The notes: generated by a model from the sequence alone, not told the origin. DNA of 64,000 bases from Acinetobacter sp. ANC 4178 (GCF_004331175.1 NZ_SJOD01000001.1:62001-126000); one strand, 5' to 3'; counted from the stretch's first letter, positions 43,283-54,264 are shown. Made by a program: numbers and translations.

Positions 43283-44003
43283 CGCTCTATATTTAGCTCG
43301 TCTACTTACTATACACATACTTTCTATATGGCTTTATTGATTTTAGGTATCTAATAGCTGTTATTTATAGATTTTCTTAATCTACATGAAATATTTCATA
43401 CTCTATAAAACCATTTTTCAAAACTCATTAAAATAGAAAGATCATAGTGGAGCCTTATTTAAATATGGAGGAATTAAATCATTGAGTACCTGTGAATTAA
43501 ACTAACATTTTCTGTAGTGAACTGAATCCAATATAATTAAAAGCTACCCCAAATCTATATCAATCTGTAACTTCCGCCATGGGCGCTGATATTCAGACTG
43601 ATACTTCTTACTTTTTCACTCTGCTTAAGTCAGGAATTTTACACCTGTACCATCAATGAGTAGATGAGCTTTTTTGCCTGCTAATTGTAATATCAATATG
43701 CTTTTAGGATTGGTAAATTATGATTGTGTACAAATATCACTAATATTCAGGGCTAATCTATAAATACGAATGAGACTTTAAACAAATTCCATGACTATTC
43801 GTAGAGCTAAATAAAATATGACTTTCATCATTAAACCGCACTGAATAGGTTTGATTTCATCTTTTTCTCCCTTTTGGCGCGATTAACTAAATATTGAGAT
43901 CAAGCCAAAAGACATCTAGGATTTCTTAAACTTGTTATCACGTCACGCTAGCTTTGTGCTATATATAGCCGTTTTATAGTCTTTTTTGCCATTTGGTCTT
44001 TTT
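43283..44003. other. Gene-poor region with transposase remnant
   Basis: This 720-bp AT-rich stretch lacks an intact gene. Its middle carries the decayed IS5-type transposase fragment annotated separately; the rest shows nothing I can name. Confidence 0.5.
43500..43716 (-). pseudogene. Decayed IS5-family transposase fragment
   Basis: Reading the minus strand from about 43716 gives a continuous frame containing LAGKKAHLLIDGTGVKFL, then two stop codons, then KSKKYQSEYQRPWRKLQIDI, then a third stop. The pattern matches the central part of IS5-family DDE transposases (H-L-x-D-S-T-G-x-K, then E-x-R-x-W-R-K-L-H). The first catalytic Asp is in LIDGTG. Several stops and missing ends make it dead. No terminal inverted repeats are apparent. 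Confidence 0.75.
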
Positions 44004-44225
44004 ATGAAAAATACATCATCTTCTAATGACACTGAATCAACCGTTTTGGGTTGGAAATTTATTGCTATCGTTGGCGTTATAACGACGATCTTTTTCACTT
44101 TTTTATATTTAGCGATGTCGAGTGACCCAGAATATATGCCTAACCGAGAACCCAAAGCTGCTACGCAACCTACAGCAGAAGTTCATTCAGCTACTCATAA
44201 TAGCGAAGGCGATAAACAGCATTAA
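44004..44225 (+). CDS. Small single-pass membrane protein, hypothetical
   Basis: A 73-residue protein: a polar N-terminus, one membrane helix (FIAIVGVITTIFFTFLYLAM), and an acidic, Pro/Ala-rich tail ending GDKQH. The ATG at 44004 is preceded by a poor ribosome site. A hairpin follows the gene. I do not recognise the family; the type is common in Acinetobacter as an envelope protein of unknown role. Confidence 0.5.
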   Translation: MKNTSSSNDTESTVLGWKFIAIVGVITTIFFTFLYLAMSSDPEYMPNREPKAATQPTAEVHSATHNSEGDKQH

Positions 44226-44709
44226 TTTGTTAACTAACTAAGCCCTCTCGTTAGGGCTTAAGTTCAAATGAACTTAACTATTTTGTACATTAATGGATAA
44301 AATATAAAGGAATATTCAATCCATTTTAGTAGCTCCAAATAATTTAATTAGTACATAAATAAAAGAAAATGCTGGGCCATTTATATATCTGAACTACTTT
44401 TTAAACCGCTTATTTTGTATGTATTACAGGCACATCGTTTTAAGGTGTGAAACTTTATCTTAAAATATAGGGTCACTCATACTACTGATCTTATCAGGTC
44501 TAAATTTTTATCGATGGATTCCCCGTCCACAATCAATCTAATAGCATCCACATTAGACCTATTGAGTTTAATTTCAGACTAAATCCACAAGTTCAACATT
44601 TGTATTTTAAGTCTGAAATCACTCAACATTCCAGACCTACCAACAATCCAATTAATCTTAAATTCCACCTAAAATACAATTACTTAAAACCTTAAAATAC
44701 TTTAAATGA
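44226..44709. other. Gene-poor region before tamB 3' end
   Basis: No clear gene in about 480 bp. It includes small inverted repeats (AGTCTGAAAT arms at 44571-44580 and 44610-44619). On the minus strand a short frame interrupted by one stop runs from about 44632 to 44480, perhaps a decayed gene, but I cannot name it. Confidence 0.35.
44239..44260 (+). terminator. Hairpin after small membrane protein gene
   Basis: An 8-bp stem (TAAGCCCT) with a 6-nt loop, no clear T-run. Confidence 0.6.
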
Positions 44710-47700
44710 TTAGAATCGCCAGTTATAGAAGAAATCTACAGCTCGATCAACTGACTGGCTCGCTTCCAAATACAATTTTTGATTGATTTGATAACGCAAT
44801 GTTAATTTGTTGACTGGCGTAAACACACCGACCCCATAACGAATATAAAGATCTGGCGTAATATATCCCGTCACACTCACTTGCGTATCATCACCTGTAC
44901 CTTGAGCATCTAGCGCCAAGCCGCTTAAGCCAAATGATTGCCCCAGTTGATTAGTAAAGGCTCTTGTTCCACCCAAGCCCATACTAATACCAGCTGCTGC
45001 AATGGTGTTATTTACATCTGACTTAAATGTTTCAGTCTGATTAATATTATTCGCACCTTCATTAATACGCCCTGTAACCAGTGCATTCATGGCTTCTTGT
45101 TCAGTCAAATTGCCATCATTGTAGACTTGAATATTTGGATTACTTGCAGTGCCTGTAACACGAACCCCGACGATTGTTCCCTGTATAATTTTATTGGTAT
45201 CCACATCTAAGGTTGGATTTGCCAAAGGACCATTGAAACGTGCAATTGCACGATTTAAATCGAGACTTTGTCCATAGGCTTCAATTTTAACCTTCTGGCT
45301 TACCCCAATTGCACCATTCGCACGCATTGCTGTTTCAACACCACGTTGCGATAAATATAAGCGCCCAACCAATGGAATACGACTATTAAAACCTTGGAAT
45401 ACGACTTGTTTACCTAAATTAATCATCACATCCGCTTTAATATCCCACGGACGTGCTGATCTTAAGATTGCCAATTGATCTTGGCCCTCTTGTACGATTC
45501 GAACATCCGAAGAAACATCTACCACAGGTGCTGAAGATTCAGGCATTGAAATTAAAGCACGCGGAACGTCAACCTCACCTTTTAATACGAGTTTTTTCTG
45601 GAAAGGCATAACATCCAAACTAAAGTCTGGAGTAACCAATGCTGTAATTAACGGTGCTTGGCGAATTAATAAATTATCGCCTTTTAAATGCAGTTGAATA
45701 CGTGGTTCATTTTTCCAGTCTACATTTCCTGTAAGCAAACCAACGCCTTGCCCACTGTTAAACGCGCCATTAATTGTTGCATGGTCATTCTGAATGGAAG
45801 AATAAACTTGAACATTCGTTAAATTGATAGGGAGTGAAATCATACTGATCACACCATCTTTTAAACGCATTTCGCCTGTTAAGCGTGGTTTCAGAAGCTC
45901 ACCACCAATTTTCCCTGCAAAAGAAAGTGTTCCACTTAAAGTACGGATATCTTTTACAAATGGTTTGAAGACTTTTAGCTGCACTTCATTAAATGCAATC
46001 TCTCCTTGCATTGGTTTATTGGCTTTAAAAGGATCGATAATTACATTGGTATAACCCGTACCAATTTCAGGTGCTTTTACATCTAAACGAAGCTGCAATC
46101 CTTGCGCAACACTTTTCGCATTCACTGAAATTTCGTCATATCTTAATGAAGATGCCGTATCTTGAGGATCCTCAGCAGCAATCCCAATAATGCCTTGACG
46201 CGATACCATTCGTGCATCTATTTTTGGTTTGCTACCTTGCGCCCAAGCTGCTTTTGCATAACCATTGGCTTTTCCTGTAATTGCCAAACCTTCAGGCATA
46301 AACGCTGCAAAGTCATTTAAGTCGAGGTTTTTAGTCACAAAAGAGATATTACCTTTGGCTTTACTTATTCGAATGGGTTGATCGAAACACAACTCACTTT
46401 GCTGACTTGCCCAACAATGTGCGCCAACAAATAATTCTGTCGTATTTTGATTGAACACAACCGAAGCATTCTGACGTTGTACTAAACGTACGCGAACCGA
46501 GTCAAAGTCACCCTTTTGGATCTGACCTAACCATGAGTTATTACCATTAAATCCACCTGCAAGCTGTACATAAAAATTACTAAATCGGTTGTTACCTTGA
46601 ACCTTTAATATATGTGCTTTTCTGGTACCCGCAAGTGAAACCACCCCATGTTGAATTTCTCTATTCCCGCTGCGTAAATTTGTCATTTCGGCTTTAAGCA
46701 ATGTTGGTGTGGTTTCAGAAGTAGGTAACTGGCCTTGCACACGCAGTTTTTGCATACTCAGAATATTGCCCACTCTTAAATCATCTACTGCAAGATTTGC
46801 CGTTGCCTGTAAACGCGGTTGCGCCTGTATATTGAGATACCCATAAGCTCGACCTCTTAAGCCGCCATACAGCTCATATAATGCAGGGGCATTAATTTTG
46901 AGGCGTAAGTTTTGTGCATTGCCTGTCGCTTGAATTTGGTTATTTGCATAAGACATAAACAAATTATTGGCTTCAAATTGCTGTGGTAAAAAGCCTTTTT
47001 GATTGTTATTTAAGACCAAGGCCAAATTACCCGTACCGCGTACAGGCTTATTATTAATATAGCCTGCTACATTCAACTTCTGAATATTGATACGTTTTAG
47101 TGCATCAGACCAAAAGCCTTCTGTTTGCACGATACCCGATATTTCACCACGAACTGTTGAGACAAAATACTGCGGCTTAAAACGAACCAGTGATGCATTG
47201 ATATTCCAACCAATGCCTTTACTTAAGTCGACTTTACCTTGTGCAAGAATTTTACCTGCTGCACCATCATGTTGGAATTGATCAATTTTTAGAAGTTGGG
47301 GTGTACCAGAAATTTTAACTTTTAACAGCCCGCTACTTTCTTTGATCTTGCTCGACTTTAAAGCACCATCATAATTTACAGCGAAACTTTTGAAGCCACC
47401 ACCCGCTTTAGTATCATGGAAAAGAACCGCTACAGTACTTTTTCCTGTGAGTTGTACCGTCTCTTGTTGAGCCTGTTGTGGTAAATGCCCAAGCAGATTA
47501 ATTCCTTTAAGCTCAATAATATGTTGATTCGGTTTTGCATACCCGCTTGCCTGTATTTGACCATTGACCAAATCAATTGGTGCAGCAGCCACGACAGTTT
47601 GAGGATTGAAATCTTGTGCTTTAACATTAGCATCCCATTTCAATTGGGTTTTATCTGTAGGCAAAATAACATTGGCTTGCCCACTCAAACTCCCTTTATT

Positions 47701-49230
47701 GGCAACATAACTAAAACTAGGCACTTTTAATATATTTTTCTTAATATCGAGCTGCGCCTTATATTGACCTGCTGGAAGTAAGGCAGATTCATGCTGGGCA
47801 ACTGTCGAAGAAACCACAAGATTTTGCTGACCTTCGACTAAGCGAATTTGAACATCACCTGAATCACTTTTTAGCCACCCAATATAAGGCATGGCACGGT
47901 CAATATTTTTCCATGCAACATCAAGCAACATTGGTTGAGGCTGCTTCGGTTTCGCCTCATTTTGATTCAGTTTTAAATTCCATGTTTCATATTGGTCAAA
48001 ATCAACCAATCCGGTCAAATGCAGCCCTTTTTCCAAACGACCAGTCGAAGCAATTTTTGCATCGAGACTTGGTGGTAAGAAATCTTTGACCACTTGAGGA
48101 ATTAACTTATCTTTAGGGTTAATTTTATTTAAATGTCCCTGTACATCCCAATGTACATGCTTCTCCCAACTGACCAGACCTTTAGCTTCAACCGTTCCTT
48201 TCATCACTTGACCTTTAAACTGGTCAATATTGAGTTGATGCACCAAGTCGGTATGCATAACAGCGGTATATTTGCCTTTGGGAAGATTCTGCCCCGTTAA
48301 ATCAGTCGATAATCCGAGATTGAGACGTTGTATATCCCCTTGATAACGAAGGACACCAGCTTGAGTAAATAATTTTTGATCGGTCAGTAATGGCCAGTGG
48401 TAATTTTCGAACTGTAACTGTCCAAACATAGGAACATGACTACGAACAGGATGTACAACTCCCCAACCTGAAAGTAAATCAGGGGTATTGGTCGCAAATC
48501 CAGCTGTAATCGTATCCAAACTTCCTTTCGCTACAACCTGAATATCATGAATATTAAGACTATGATTTAATGCATGAATATTCACTGTTGCTTTAGCATT
48601 TAAAGGGTATTTACCCTGAAAATCCATGTTTCCAGTCGCATTTTTAATGGCTAAATAGCCCATATCTGCCTTAGAGTCTTCAAACTCTAATTTGGTGTTG
48701 GACCATAATGCTTCATTTAACTCAATATCATTAAAATTCACAGAGGCCGCATGTGTTTTAATCAATAAATGATCGACATCAGCATGATCCAAACGTAGGG
48801 TAAATGGCAATCTAATTTCTTTAAACTTAAAAGGCTCACTACTCGGTGGAGTTTTAGTAATGACCTGTAAATTACGAACGTCAGCGCTATACAGATGGAT
48901 TTCTTTATGTACTAAAGCACGCCATCCCAAAATCACTTCGGCACGATCAATCTTGACATCAACTGCAGACAAGGTCACCAAAATGTTTTTTAAAATAATG
49001 CCTTTTAAAAGATTACCGCCTTCATATTCATAATGAATAATCTGTTGACGTTCCAACACACGATTGAGAAGAAACTTACTTCCCTTATCGGTCGAAAACA
49101 TGATAGCGAAAGCAGATACAAGTAAAATCACCAAAAGAAGCAGCGTTAAAAGGACACTCCTCATAACACGGCGCTTTTTAGGCAACGGTGATTCGGGTAA
49201 TTCTTGTTTTTGCTGTTCTACTTCAGCCAT
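44710..49230 (-). CDS. tamB: Translocation and assembly module inner-membrane protein TamB
   Basis: A giant 1506-residue protein of the AsmA-like/TamB group. One N-terminal membrane helix (about 22-45, VLLTLLLLVILLVSAFAI) anchors it in the inner membrane. A long repetitive beta region spans the periplasm as a lipid-binding groove, and the C-terminal DUF490/TamB domain ends LYLEASQSVDRAVDFFYNWRF-like with the usual aromatic tail. TamB and TamA act in outer-membrane biogenesis and phospholipid transport. E. coli TamB is 1259 residues, so this one is larger. It follows tamA by 32 bp in one operon. Confidence 0.9.
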   Translation of the reverse strand: MAEVEQQKQELPESPLPKKRRVMRSVLLTLLLLVILLVSAFAIMFSTDKGSKFLLNRVLERQQIIHYEYEGGNLLKGIILKNILVTLSAVDVKIDRAEVILGWRALVHKEIHLYSADVRNLQVITKTPPSSEPFKFKEIRLPFTLRLDHADVDHLLIKTHAASVNFNDIELNEALWSNTKLEFEDSKADMGYLAIKNATGNMDFQGKYPLNAKATVNIHALNHSLNIHDIQVVAKGSLDTITAGFATNTPDLLSGWGVVHPVRSHVPMFGQLQFENYHWPLLTDQKLFTQAGVLRYQGDIQRLNLGLSTDLTGQNLPKGKYTAVMHTDLVHQLNIDQFKGQVMKGTVEAKGLVSWEKHVHWDVQGHLNKINPKDKLIPQVVKDFLPPSLDAKIASTGRLEKGLHLTGLVDFDQYETWNLKLNQNEAKPKQPQPMLLDVAWKNIDRAMPYIGWLKSDSGDVQIRLVEGQQNLVVSSTVAQHESALLPAGQYKAQLDIKKNILKVPSFSYVANKGSLSGQANVILPTDKTQLKWDANVKAQDFNPQTVVAAAPIDLVNGQIQASGYAKPNQHIIELKGINLLGHLPQQAQQETVQLTGKSTVAVLFHDTKAGGGFKSFAVNYDGALKSSKIKESSGLLKVKISGTPQLLKIDQFQHDGAAGKILAQGKVDLSKGIGWNINASLVRFKPQYFVSTVRGEISGIVQTEGFWSDALKRINIQKLNVAGYINNKPVRGTGNLALVLNNNQKGFLPQQFEANNLFMSYANNQIQATGNAQNLRLKINAPALYELYGGLRGRAYGYLNIQAQPRLQATANLAVDDLRVGNILSMQKLRVQGQLPTSETTPTLLKAEMTNLRSGNREIQHGVVSLAGTRKAHILKVQGNNRFSNFYVQLAGGFNGNNSWLGQIQKGDFDSVRVRLVQRQNASVVFNQNTTELFVGAHCWASQQSELCFDQPIRISKAKGNISFVTKNLDLNDFAAFMPEGLAITGKANGYAKAAWAQGSKPKIDARMVSRQGIIGIAAEDPQDTASSLRYDEISVNAKSVAQGLQLRLDVKAPEIGTGYTNVIIDPFKANKPMQGEIAFNEVQLKVFKPFVKDIRTLSGTLSFAGKIGGELLKPRLTGEMRLKDGVISMISLPINLTNVQVYSSIQNDHATINGAFNSGQGVGLLTGNVDWKNEPRIQLHLKGDNLLIRQAPLITALVTPDFSLDVMPFQKKLVLKGEVDVPRALISMPESSAPVVDVSSDVRIVQEGQDQLAILRSARPWDIKADVMINLGKQVVFQGFNSRIPLVGRLYLSQRGVETAMRANGAIGVSQKVKIEAYGQSLDLNRAIARFNGPLANPTLDVDTNKIIQGTIVGVRVTGTASNPNIQVYNDGNLTEQEAMNALVTGRINEGANNINQTETFKSDVNNTIAAAGISMGLGGTRAFTNQLGQSFGLSGLALDAQGTGDDTQVSVTGYITPDLYIRYGVGVFTPVNKLTLRYQINQKLYLEASQSVDRAVDFFYNWRF

Positions 49231-49262
49231 AACCTTCTCAAGTACAAAATTAAGTTTAAATT

Positions 49263-52034
49263 TTAAAGTGGTGAACCAATAAAGAAATGCACACGAATTG
49301 GATGATTTTCATCCGAAATACCCGATGCAACATCTATGCGTAAAGCCCCAATCGGAGATGCCCAACGGATCCCCACACCAACGCTATATTCTGTATTGTT
49401 ACTAAAATCTTTATCATAAGCATTACCAAAGTCACTGAATAATGCTGCACGCCATCCATCTTTAAATTGATAGTTATACTCGAGTGAACCCACTGCTAAA
49501 GCTTGTCCCCCAATTTTATAGCCATCCACTTCGGGCGTTAAACTCTTATAGTCAAAACCACGAATAGACTGATCTCCACCCGCAAAATACCGAAGATTAT
49601 AAGGAATTTTATTAAAGTCTTCAGTTACGATATAGCCTAAATCGCTGCGACCTACAAACTGATGGTCATTATTTTCCCCTAAGGAATAAATGAATCGCCA
49701 ACCAGCATTTAATATTGCCATATTTGCATCAGATAGAAGTGCATCACTTCCAACTTCTATTTTATAAATTTGTCGAAAGCCCTTTGTTGGGTTCACTCGC
49801 TTATCTGAATCTACCCGTGAAGCCTCATAACCCACCAACAATGATTGTTGCTCCGTATCAGCGCTCGCCAAAAATGCGTCAGGAATATCACTTTCATTCA
49901 CTACACCATTTTGGCTTAAACGGTCTAATCGATAACGCAAACCAAATGTATGCTGCCAATTGCCCATAGAGCGTTTAATAATACGGTCTGCGCCAACAAC
50001 CGCGGATTCAATAGTAAGACTATTACCCTGCGCAACACCGTCTCGTTCTTCACGCTCGTAACCACCCACCAGACTAATGTAATCATTTAATGGATGGTTA
50101 TAAGGAATGTTATAGCGCGTATCCACTGCTTGCCGAATTTGTGATAACTCTAAGTTGGCATCTAATGAGTGACCTCTTGGGTTCACAATAGCTCGACGAT
50201 AAGTTGTTCTTAATCGCGGACCTGTATCCGAACCCCAGCCCGCACCTACTTCAGCATTATTTAATCGGTCAGCATTTAAAGTCACAATAACAGGAACTTT
50301 TTTCTCATCCCGTGCTTGTACTTTCAGTCGTTCATCTTCTTCCTCACGTGTTTCTTGAGCTGCTCTTTGCTGTTTAATTTCAGGATCCAATTCCTTTTCA
50401 TTTGCCCCAGCAAATTGATCTTCATCTACAACAGATTGTGTCACTTCCTTTGCAGAATTTAGCTCCTTTTGATCTTGAACTTGCAGTTCACTACTTGCTA
50501 TTTTTTCTTGATCGACTAACGCCTGTAAATCTGGTGGAAGTTCTAAAGGCACTTCAACTGGGTCAGGTCGTACCGCATCGACCAAGGTGTAGTTAAAATA
50601 ACGTGAGTTGGTCAAATTATTTGCCAAAGTATTCACACGCCATAAAGCATAATCTGCGCCATCTTCCCAAGGCACCATCATTTTCAAGATGTCCATATCC
50701 AGTGGGAATGGTTTAGCAGGATCGCTCATACGGAATTCTACACCAGCTAATTGATAACGCTCACCTGTTTCAAAACGCAAATTAATGTCTGCTAAATTTT
50801 GAGGCTGTGCAACTTTCACATCATGCAATCGCCAATAAGAATCAAAGAAACCATTGTTGGCAGCGGCATCTACAATCCGTTTTTTCGTACTTTCATACAG
50901 CCCGTGATTGAATACATCTCCAATGTCTAAATCAGGTAACACGCTAATAACTTGAAATTGAGGACTATTTGCACCCACACCACTAAATTCAATATTTTGG
51001 TTATCAACCAAGACAGGCATATTGGGTTTAATAATGACTTTGACACGGCTTTCACTGGTCTTCTCAAACTTAAACTCGGCTTGATAAAAACCTACAGCCT
51101 GAGCAGACAAATTAGATAAGCTTTTTAATTGTGGCAAGGCTGCATTAAAATCACCATAGGATTCTTGCGTAAAGCTAGACAGCTTTGCAGCCACGTTACT
51201 TTTTAAATTTAAAAGTGCTTGTTGATATTCTTTATCTGGTAAATCTGGATTAGTATTCTGCGCATCAACAATAACAACCTCAGCTTTAATCCGAGGTACT
51301 TTGGCCGTCTCTAAATCATTTTTTGAGGGTCTTAATTTATGGTACCAACGTTTAAAAAAGCCTTTTTCATCTTCTACGACTGGTTCAGTGACCAAGCCCA
51401 ACTCTGGTAATGTTTTTCCAGACTCATTGGCTTCTACAACAATTTGACTATCTGCCTGAATACGATTCATTAATTGATCGACGTTTACAGGTGCCTGATT
51501 AATTTCGGTAAGCTCCTGTGGCGTCGGACTACGCACTACGACTTCTTGGGTTTGACCTGCACGATATCTTTCTGCCTGAGCTTTTGCTTCGTTGGCAACA
51601 TTATAAATTTCATTTGCCATACCCTGATCGACAGGCGTTTCAGGCAGTTCTTGTAAATCGTCAAAAGTTATGGGCTTAAAGGTGTCAATTTGATCGGTAT
51701 GCTGCACTTGATGTTGCAACATTGCATAACTATCAGGCGCTGAAACTTTATTTTGGTCATTTTCAGCTTTTTCAAGATGCTCAACTTGACTCAAGTTCTG
51801 TGTCTGTGCTTCAGCTTGAACCTGCGCATTTAGCTCATCTTTTACAGCTTGTTCAATATGAGATGTTGCTGCATTTTCAGGTTGCACTGCACTGATCTCT
51901 TGAGCGAAGCCATGTTGGGCAAAAAACATTAAAAAAGCGCTCAAACACAAACTTTTATTGGTATGATTCAACTCCAAGATAGAGTTCATACTTAGTGTCA
52001 AAGTCGACTTTTTAAAATTGGTTTTTACAAGCAT
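49263..52034 (-). CDS. tamA: Outer-membrane Omp85 protein TamA with long N-terminal region
   Basis: A protein of about 923 residues against 577 in E. coli. From the longest frame: a signal peptide ends near FAQHGFAQ, then about 180 residues of low-complexity Gln/Glu/Val sequence, POTRA-like repeats (about 260-500), an acidic Gln/Glu insertion (about 502-590) and the beta-barrel (from about 601, ending RVHFFIGSPL with the terminal aromatic motif). ATGs at 52067, 52034 and 51989 all keep the signal peptide; TTAGAG before 52034 gives it slight preference. It is transcribed with tamB and divergent from an LplT-like gene. Confidence 0.85.
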   Translation of the reverse strand: MLVKTNFKKSTLTLSMNSILELNHTNKSLCLSAFLMFFAQHGFAQEISAVQPENAATSHIEQAVKDELNAQVQAEAQTQNLSQVEHLEKAENDQNKVSAPDSYAMLQHQVQHTDQIDTFKPITFDDLQELPETPVDQGMANEIYNVANEAKAQAERYRAGQTQEVVVRSPTPQELTEINQAPVNVDQLMNRIQADSQIVVEANESGKTLPELGLVTEPVVEDEKGFFKRWYHKLRPSKNDLETAKVPRIKAEVVIVDAQNTNPDLPDKEYQQALLNLKSNVAAKLSSFTQESYGDFNAALPQLKSLSNLSAQAVGFYQAEFKFEKTSESRVKVIIKPNMPVLVDNQNIEFSGVGANSPQFQVISVLPDLDIGDVFNHGLYESTKKRIVDAAANNGFFDSYWRLHDVKVAQPQNLADINLRFETGERYQLAGVEFRMSDPAKPFPLDMDILKMMVPWEDGADYALWRVNTLANNLTNSRYFNYTLVDAVRPDPVEVPLELPPDLQALVDQEKIASSELQVQDQKELNSAKEVTQSVVDEDQFAGANEKELDPEIKQQRAAQETREEEDERLKVQARDEKKVPVIVTLNADRLNNAEVGAGWGSDTGPRLRTTYRRAIVNPRGHSLDANLELSQIRQAVDTRYNIPYNHPLNDYISLVGGYEREERDGVAQGNSLTIESAVVGADRIIKRSMGNWQHTFGLRYRLDRLSQNGVVNESDIPDAFLASADTEQQSLLVGYEASRVDSDKRVNPTKGFRQIYKIEVGSDALLSDANMAILNAGWRFIYSLGENNDHQFVGRSDLGYIVTEDFNKIPYNLRYFAGGDQSIRGFDYKSLTPEVDGYKIGGQALAVGSLEYNYQFKDGWRAALFSDFGNAYDKDFSNNTEYSVGVGIRWASPIGALRIDVASGISDENHPIRVHFFIGSPL

Positions 52035-52235
52035 AGAATACTCTAAACTCATGATGGGTCTAATCAACAGCCCTTCGTATTTGTAATGAAAAGTTTAAAA
52101 TTTATACTGGCTAAAGAACTCAATTTTATTGATTTTTTCACCACAGCATAAGATTAAAATATCATACATGATTTTCATGGCTATTTTACCAGATGCTCAC
52201 ATTTCTTAATAAAACTTTATGAAGTTCACATTGTC

Positions 52236-53555
52236 ATGGAAAAAAAAGAACATCTTTTAAGCACTCGGCGTTTTTTACCGATGTTTGTGACTCAGTTTTT
52301 AGGGGCATTAAACGACAATGTCTATAAACAAGCCTTATTGTTGGTCATTACCTATGGATGGATTAATCAACAAAGTGCCAGTGTGAGTACACTCAATAAC
52401 CTTGCAGCGCTGTTGTTTATTCTCCCGTACTTCATTTTTTCAGCGACAGCAGGACAAATTGCTGACAAATATGAACGTGCTCGCTTGGTCCGTGGCATTA
52501 AAATTCTTGAAATTGTCATCATGCTGATTGGTAGTGCAGGTTTTTTACTTGGACATTTATGGCTATTGTTACTCGCTCTATTTCTTATGGGCACGCACTC
52601 TACTTTTTTTGGGCCCATTAAATATGCCATCCTGCCTGAAATTTTAAAACCCAACGAATTAATGTCAGGAAATGCCTTGTTCCAATCAGGCACCTCAATG
52701 GCGATCTTAATCGGTATGATCTTAGGTGGAGCGGTCATTTCTGCTTCGGAAGGTAATTTACTCTGGATTAGCCTGACCATCGTTACGATTGCTATTTTGG
52801 GTTACTTTTCCAGTCGATTTATTCTTAAACAAAATGTGGCTACACCTCATTTAGAGATTGATTGGAACTTTTTCAGAACCAGTTTTCAAACATTAAAGTA
52901 TGCGAAAAGCATTCCACTCATTTATTTGGTGCTATTGGGTAACTCTTGGTATTGGTTTTATGGAGCAACCTATTTAACCCAAATCCCGCAACTTACGCAG
53001 CAAAATTTGCATGCATCTGAGAATGTGGTCAGTCTATTGCTCACTTTTTTCTCTGTAGGAATAGGCATTGGTTCATTGCTATGTCGCAGAATTGGTGGAA
53101 CAGAAGTTAATTTAAAAATGGTTCCGATTGGCGCCATTGGTTTAACTGTATTTGCTTTATATTTGGCTGCCAGTCTTGCTTTTGTTCCAGTAGAAACCGG
53201 TGAGCTTTTACATCTCGCAGATGTATTTCAACGCGGCTGGAGCTATTATCATGTCATGTTGGCAGTTACCATGCTGGGTATCAGTGGAGGTTTTTACATT
53301 GTTCCGCTCTACGCCATGATGCAAGCACATTCACCTCGTTCACACCGCGCCCGTGTAGTTGCTGCGAATAACATCTTAAATGCTGTATTTATGGTCAGTT
53401 CGGCTATTTTTTCCATTATCATTTTAAGTATTTTAAAAATTGATATTAAAATACTGTTCTGCATTACCGCTGTACTGAGTGCAATTTTTAGCGTTTGGCT
53501 ACTGGTTCGTCTAAAACCACTACTCCACACTGCTCAAGTCTCTTTAGAGGATTAA
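52236..53555 (+). CDS. MFS transporter, lysophospholipid flippase LplT-like
   Basis: A 439-residue inner-membrane protein with 12 helices. The N-terminal motif [16 protein letters not shown] is characteristic of LplT and of the transporter half of fused Aas-like enzymes, followed by the MFS loop [15 protein letters not shown] and [18 protein letters not shown]. LplT moves lysophosphatidylethanolamine inward for re-acylation. No acyltransferase is fused or adjacent. It is divergent from tamA-tamB (lipid transport) and its stop is 4 bp before coq7, so it is coupled to that gene. Confidence 0.82.
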   Translation: MEKKEHLLSTRRFLPMFVTQFLGALNDNVYKQALLLVITYGWINQQSASVSTLNNLAALLFILPYFIFSATAGQIADKYERARLVRGIKILEIVIMLIGSAGFLLGHLWLLLLALFLMGTHSTFFGPIKYAILPEILKPNELMSGNALFQSGTSMAILIGMILGGAVISASEGNLLWISLTIVTIAILGYFSSRFILKQNVATPHLEIDWNFFRTSFQTLKYAKSIPLIYLVLLGNSWYWFYGATYLTQIPQLTQQNLHASENVVSLLLTFFSVGIGIGSLLCRRIGGTEVNLKMVPIGAIGLTVFALYLAASLAFVPVETGELLHLADVFQRGWSYYHVMLAVTMLGISGGFYIVPLYAMMQAHSPRSHRARVVAANNILNAVFMVSSAIFSIIILSILKIDIKILFCITAVLSAIFSVWLLVRLKPLLHTAQVSLED

Positions 53556-53559
53556 CCCT

Positions 53560-54195
53560 ATGCGTCACTATACGGGCATTGATAAGCTCATTAACTCTTT
53601 TGACCAAGCACTTCGTAGTCTCGTGCCAGGGACGACCGCAGCGCAGCGAGAAAATCCTGCTGCTCCAGAAGAAACGCAATTGGCTGTAAGTGAAGCACGT
53701 CATGTGGCAGGACTCATGCGTGTCAACCATAGTGGTGAAGTATGTGCTCAAGCCTTATATCATGGGCAAGCTCTCACTGCGAAGCTACCGAATGTCCGTC
53801 GTGAAATGGAAAAAGCGGCTCTTGAAGAGCAAGATCACTTAGCATGGTGTGAAGACCGCTTAAAAGAACTCGATAGCCATACCAGCTTATTAAATCCAAT
53901 CTGGTATAGCTTGTCTTTTGGTATGGGGGCACTGGCTGGTATTGCAGGTGACAAATATAGTCTTGGTTTTGTAGCCGAAACTGAACGTCAAGTCAGTCTG
54001 CATTTGCAGCACCATATTAGCCAACTTCCTGCGCAAGATAACCGTTCTCGTAAGATTTTAGAACAAATGAACGAAGATGAACTGCATCATCGTGATACTG
54101 CACTCAATGCAGGTGGTGTCGATTTACCAATGCCTGTTCGTATGACCATGACCGCCATTTCAAAACTCATGACTAAAACCAGTTATTTTATTTAA
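53560..54195 (+). CDS. coq7: Ubiquinone biosynthesis hydroxylase Coq7/CAT5
   Basis: A di-iron hydroxylase of 211 residues that converts demethoxyubiquinone to its hydroxy form, replacing UbiF in many bacteria. The ligand motifs are visible: [45 protein letters not shown] and [12 protein letters not shown]. An amphipathic surface fits membrane association. AGAGGA stands before the ATG, within the end of the MFS gene. A strong terminator follows. A UbiB-family gene lies 1.5 kb away on the other strand. Confidence 0.93.
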   Translation: MRHYTGIDKLINSFDQALRSLVPGTTAAQRENPAAPEETQLAVSEARHVAGLMRVNHSGEVCAQALYHGQALTAKLPNVRREMEKAALEEQDHLAWCEDRLKELDSHTSLLNPIWYSLSFGMGALAGIAGDKYSLGFVAETERQVSLHLQHHISQLPAQDNRSRKILEQMNEDELHHRDTALNAGGVDLPMPVRMTMTAISKLMTKTSYFI

Positions 54196-54218
54196 TCGAC
54201 TCAATCTATTTTTGCAGT

Positions 54219-54249
54219 AAAAAGCAGTGCCAAATGGCACTGCTTTTTT
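54219..54249. terminator. Bidirectional terminator, coq7/lipoprotein gene
   Basis: A 13-bp stem (AAAAAGCAGTGCC) with a 4-nt loop and runs of A and T on the flanks. Confidence 0.93.
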
Positions 54250-54264
54250 ATACGTCAAATTTCA

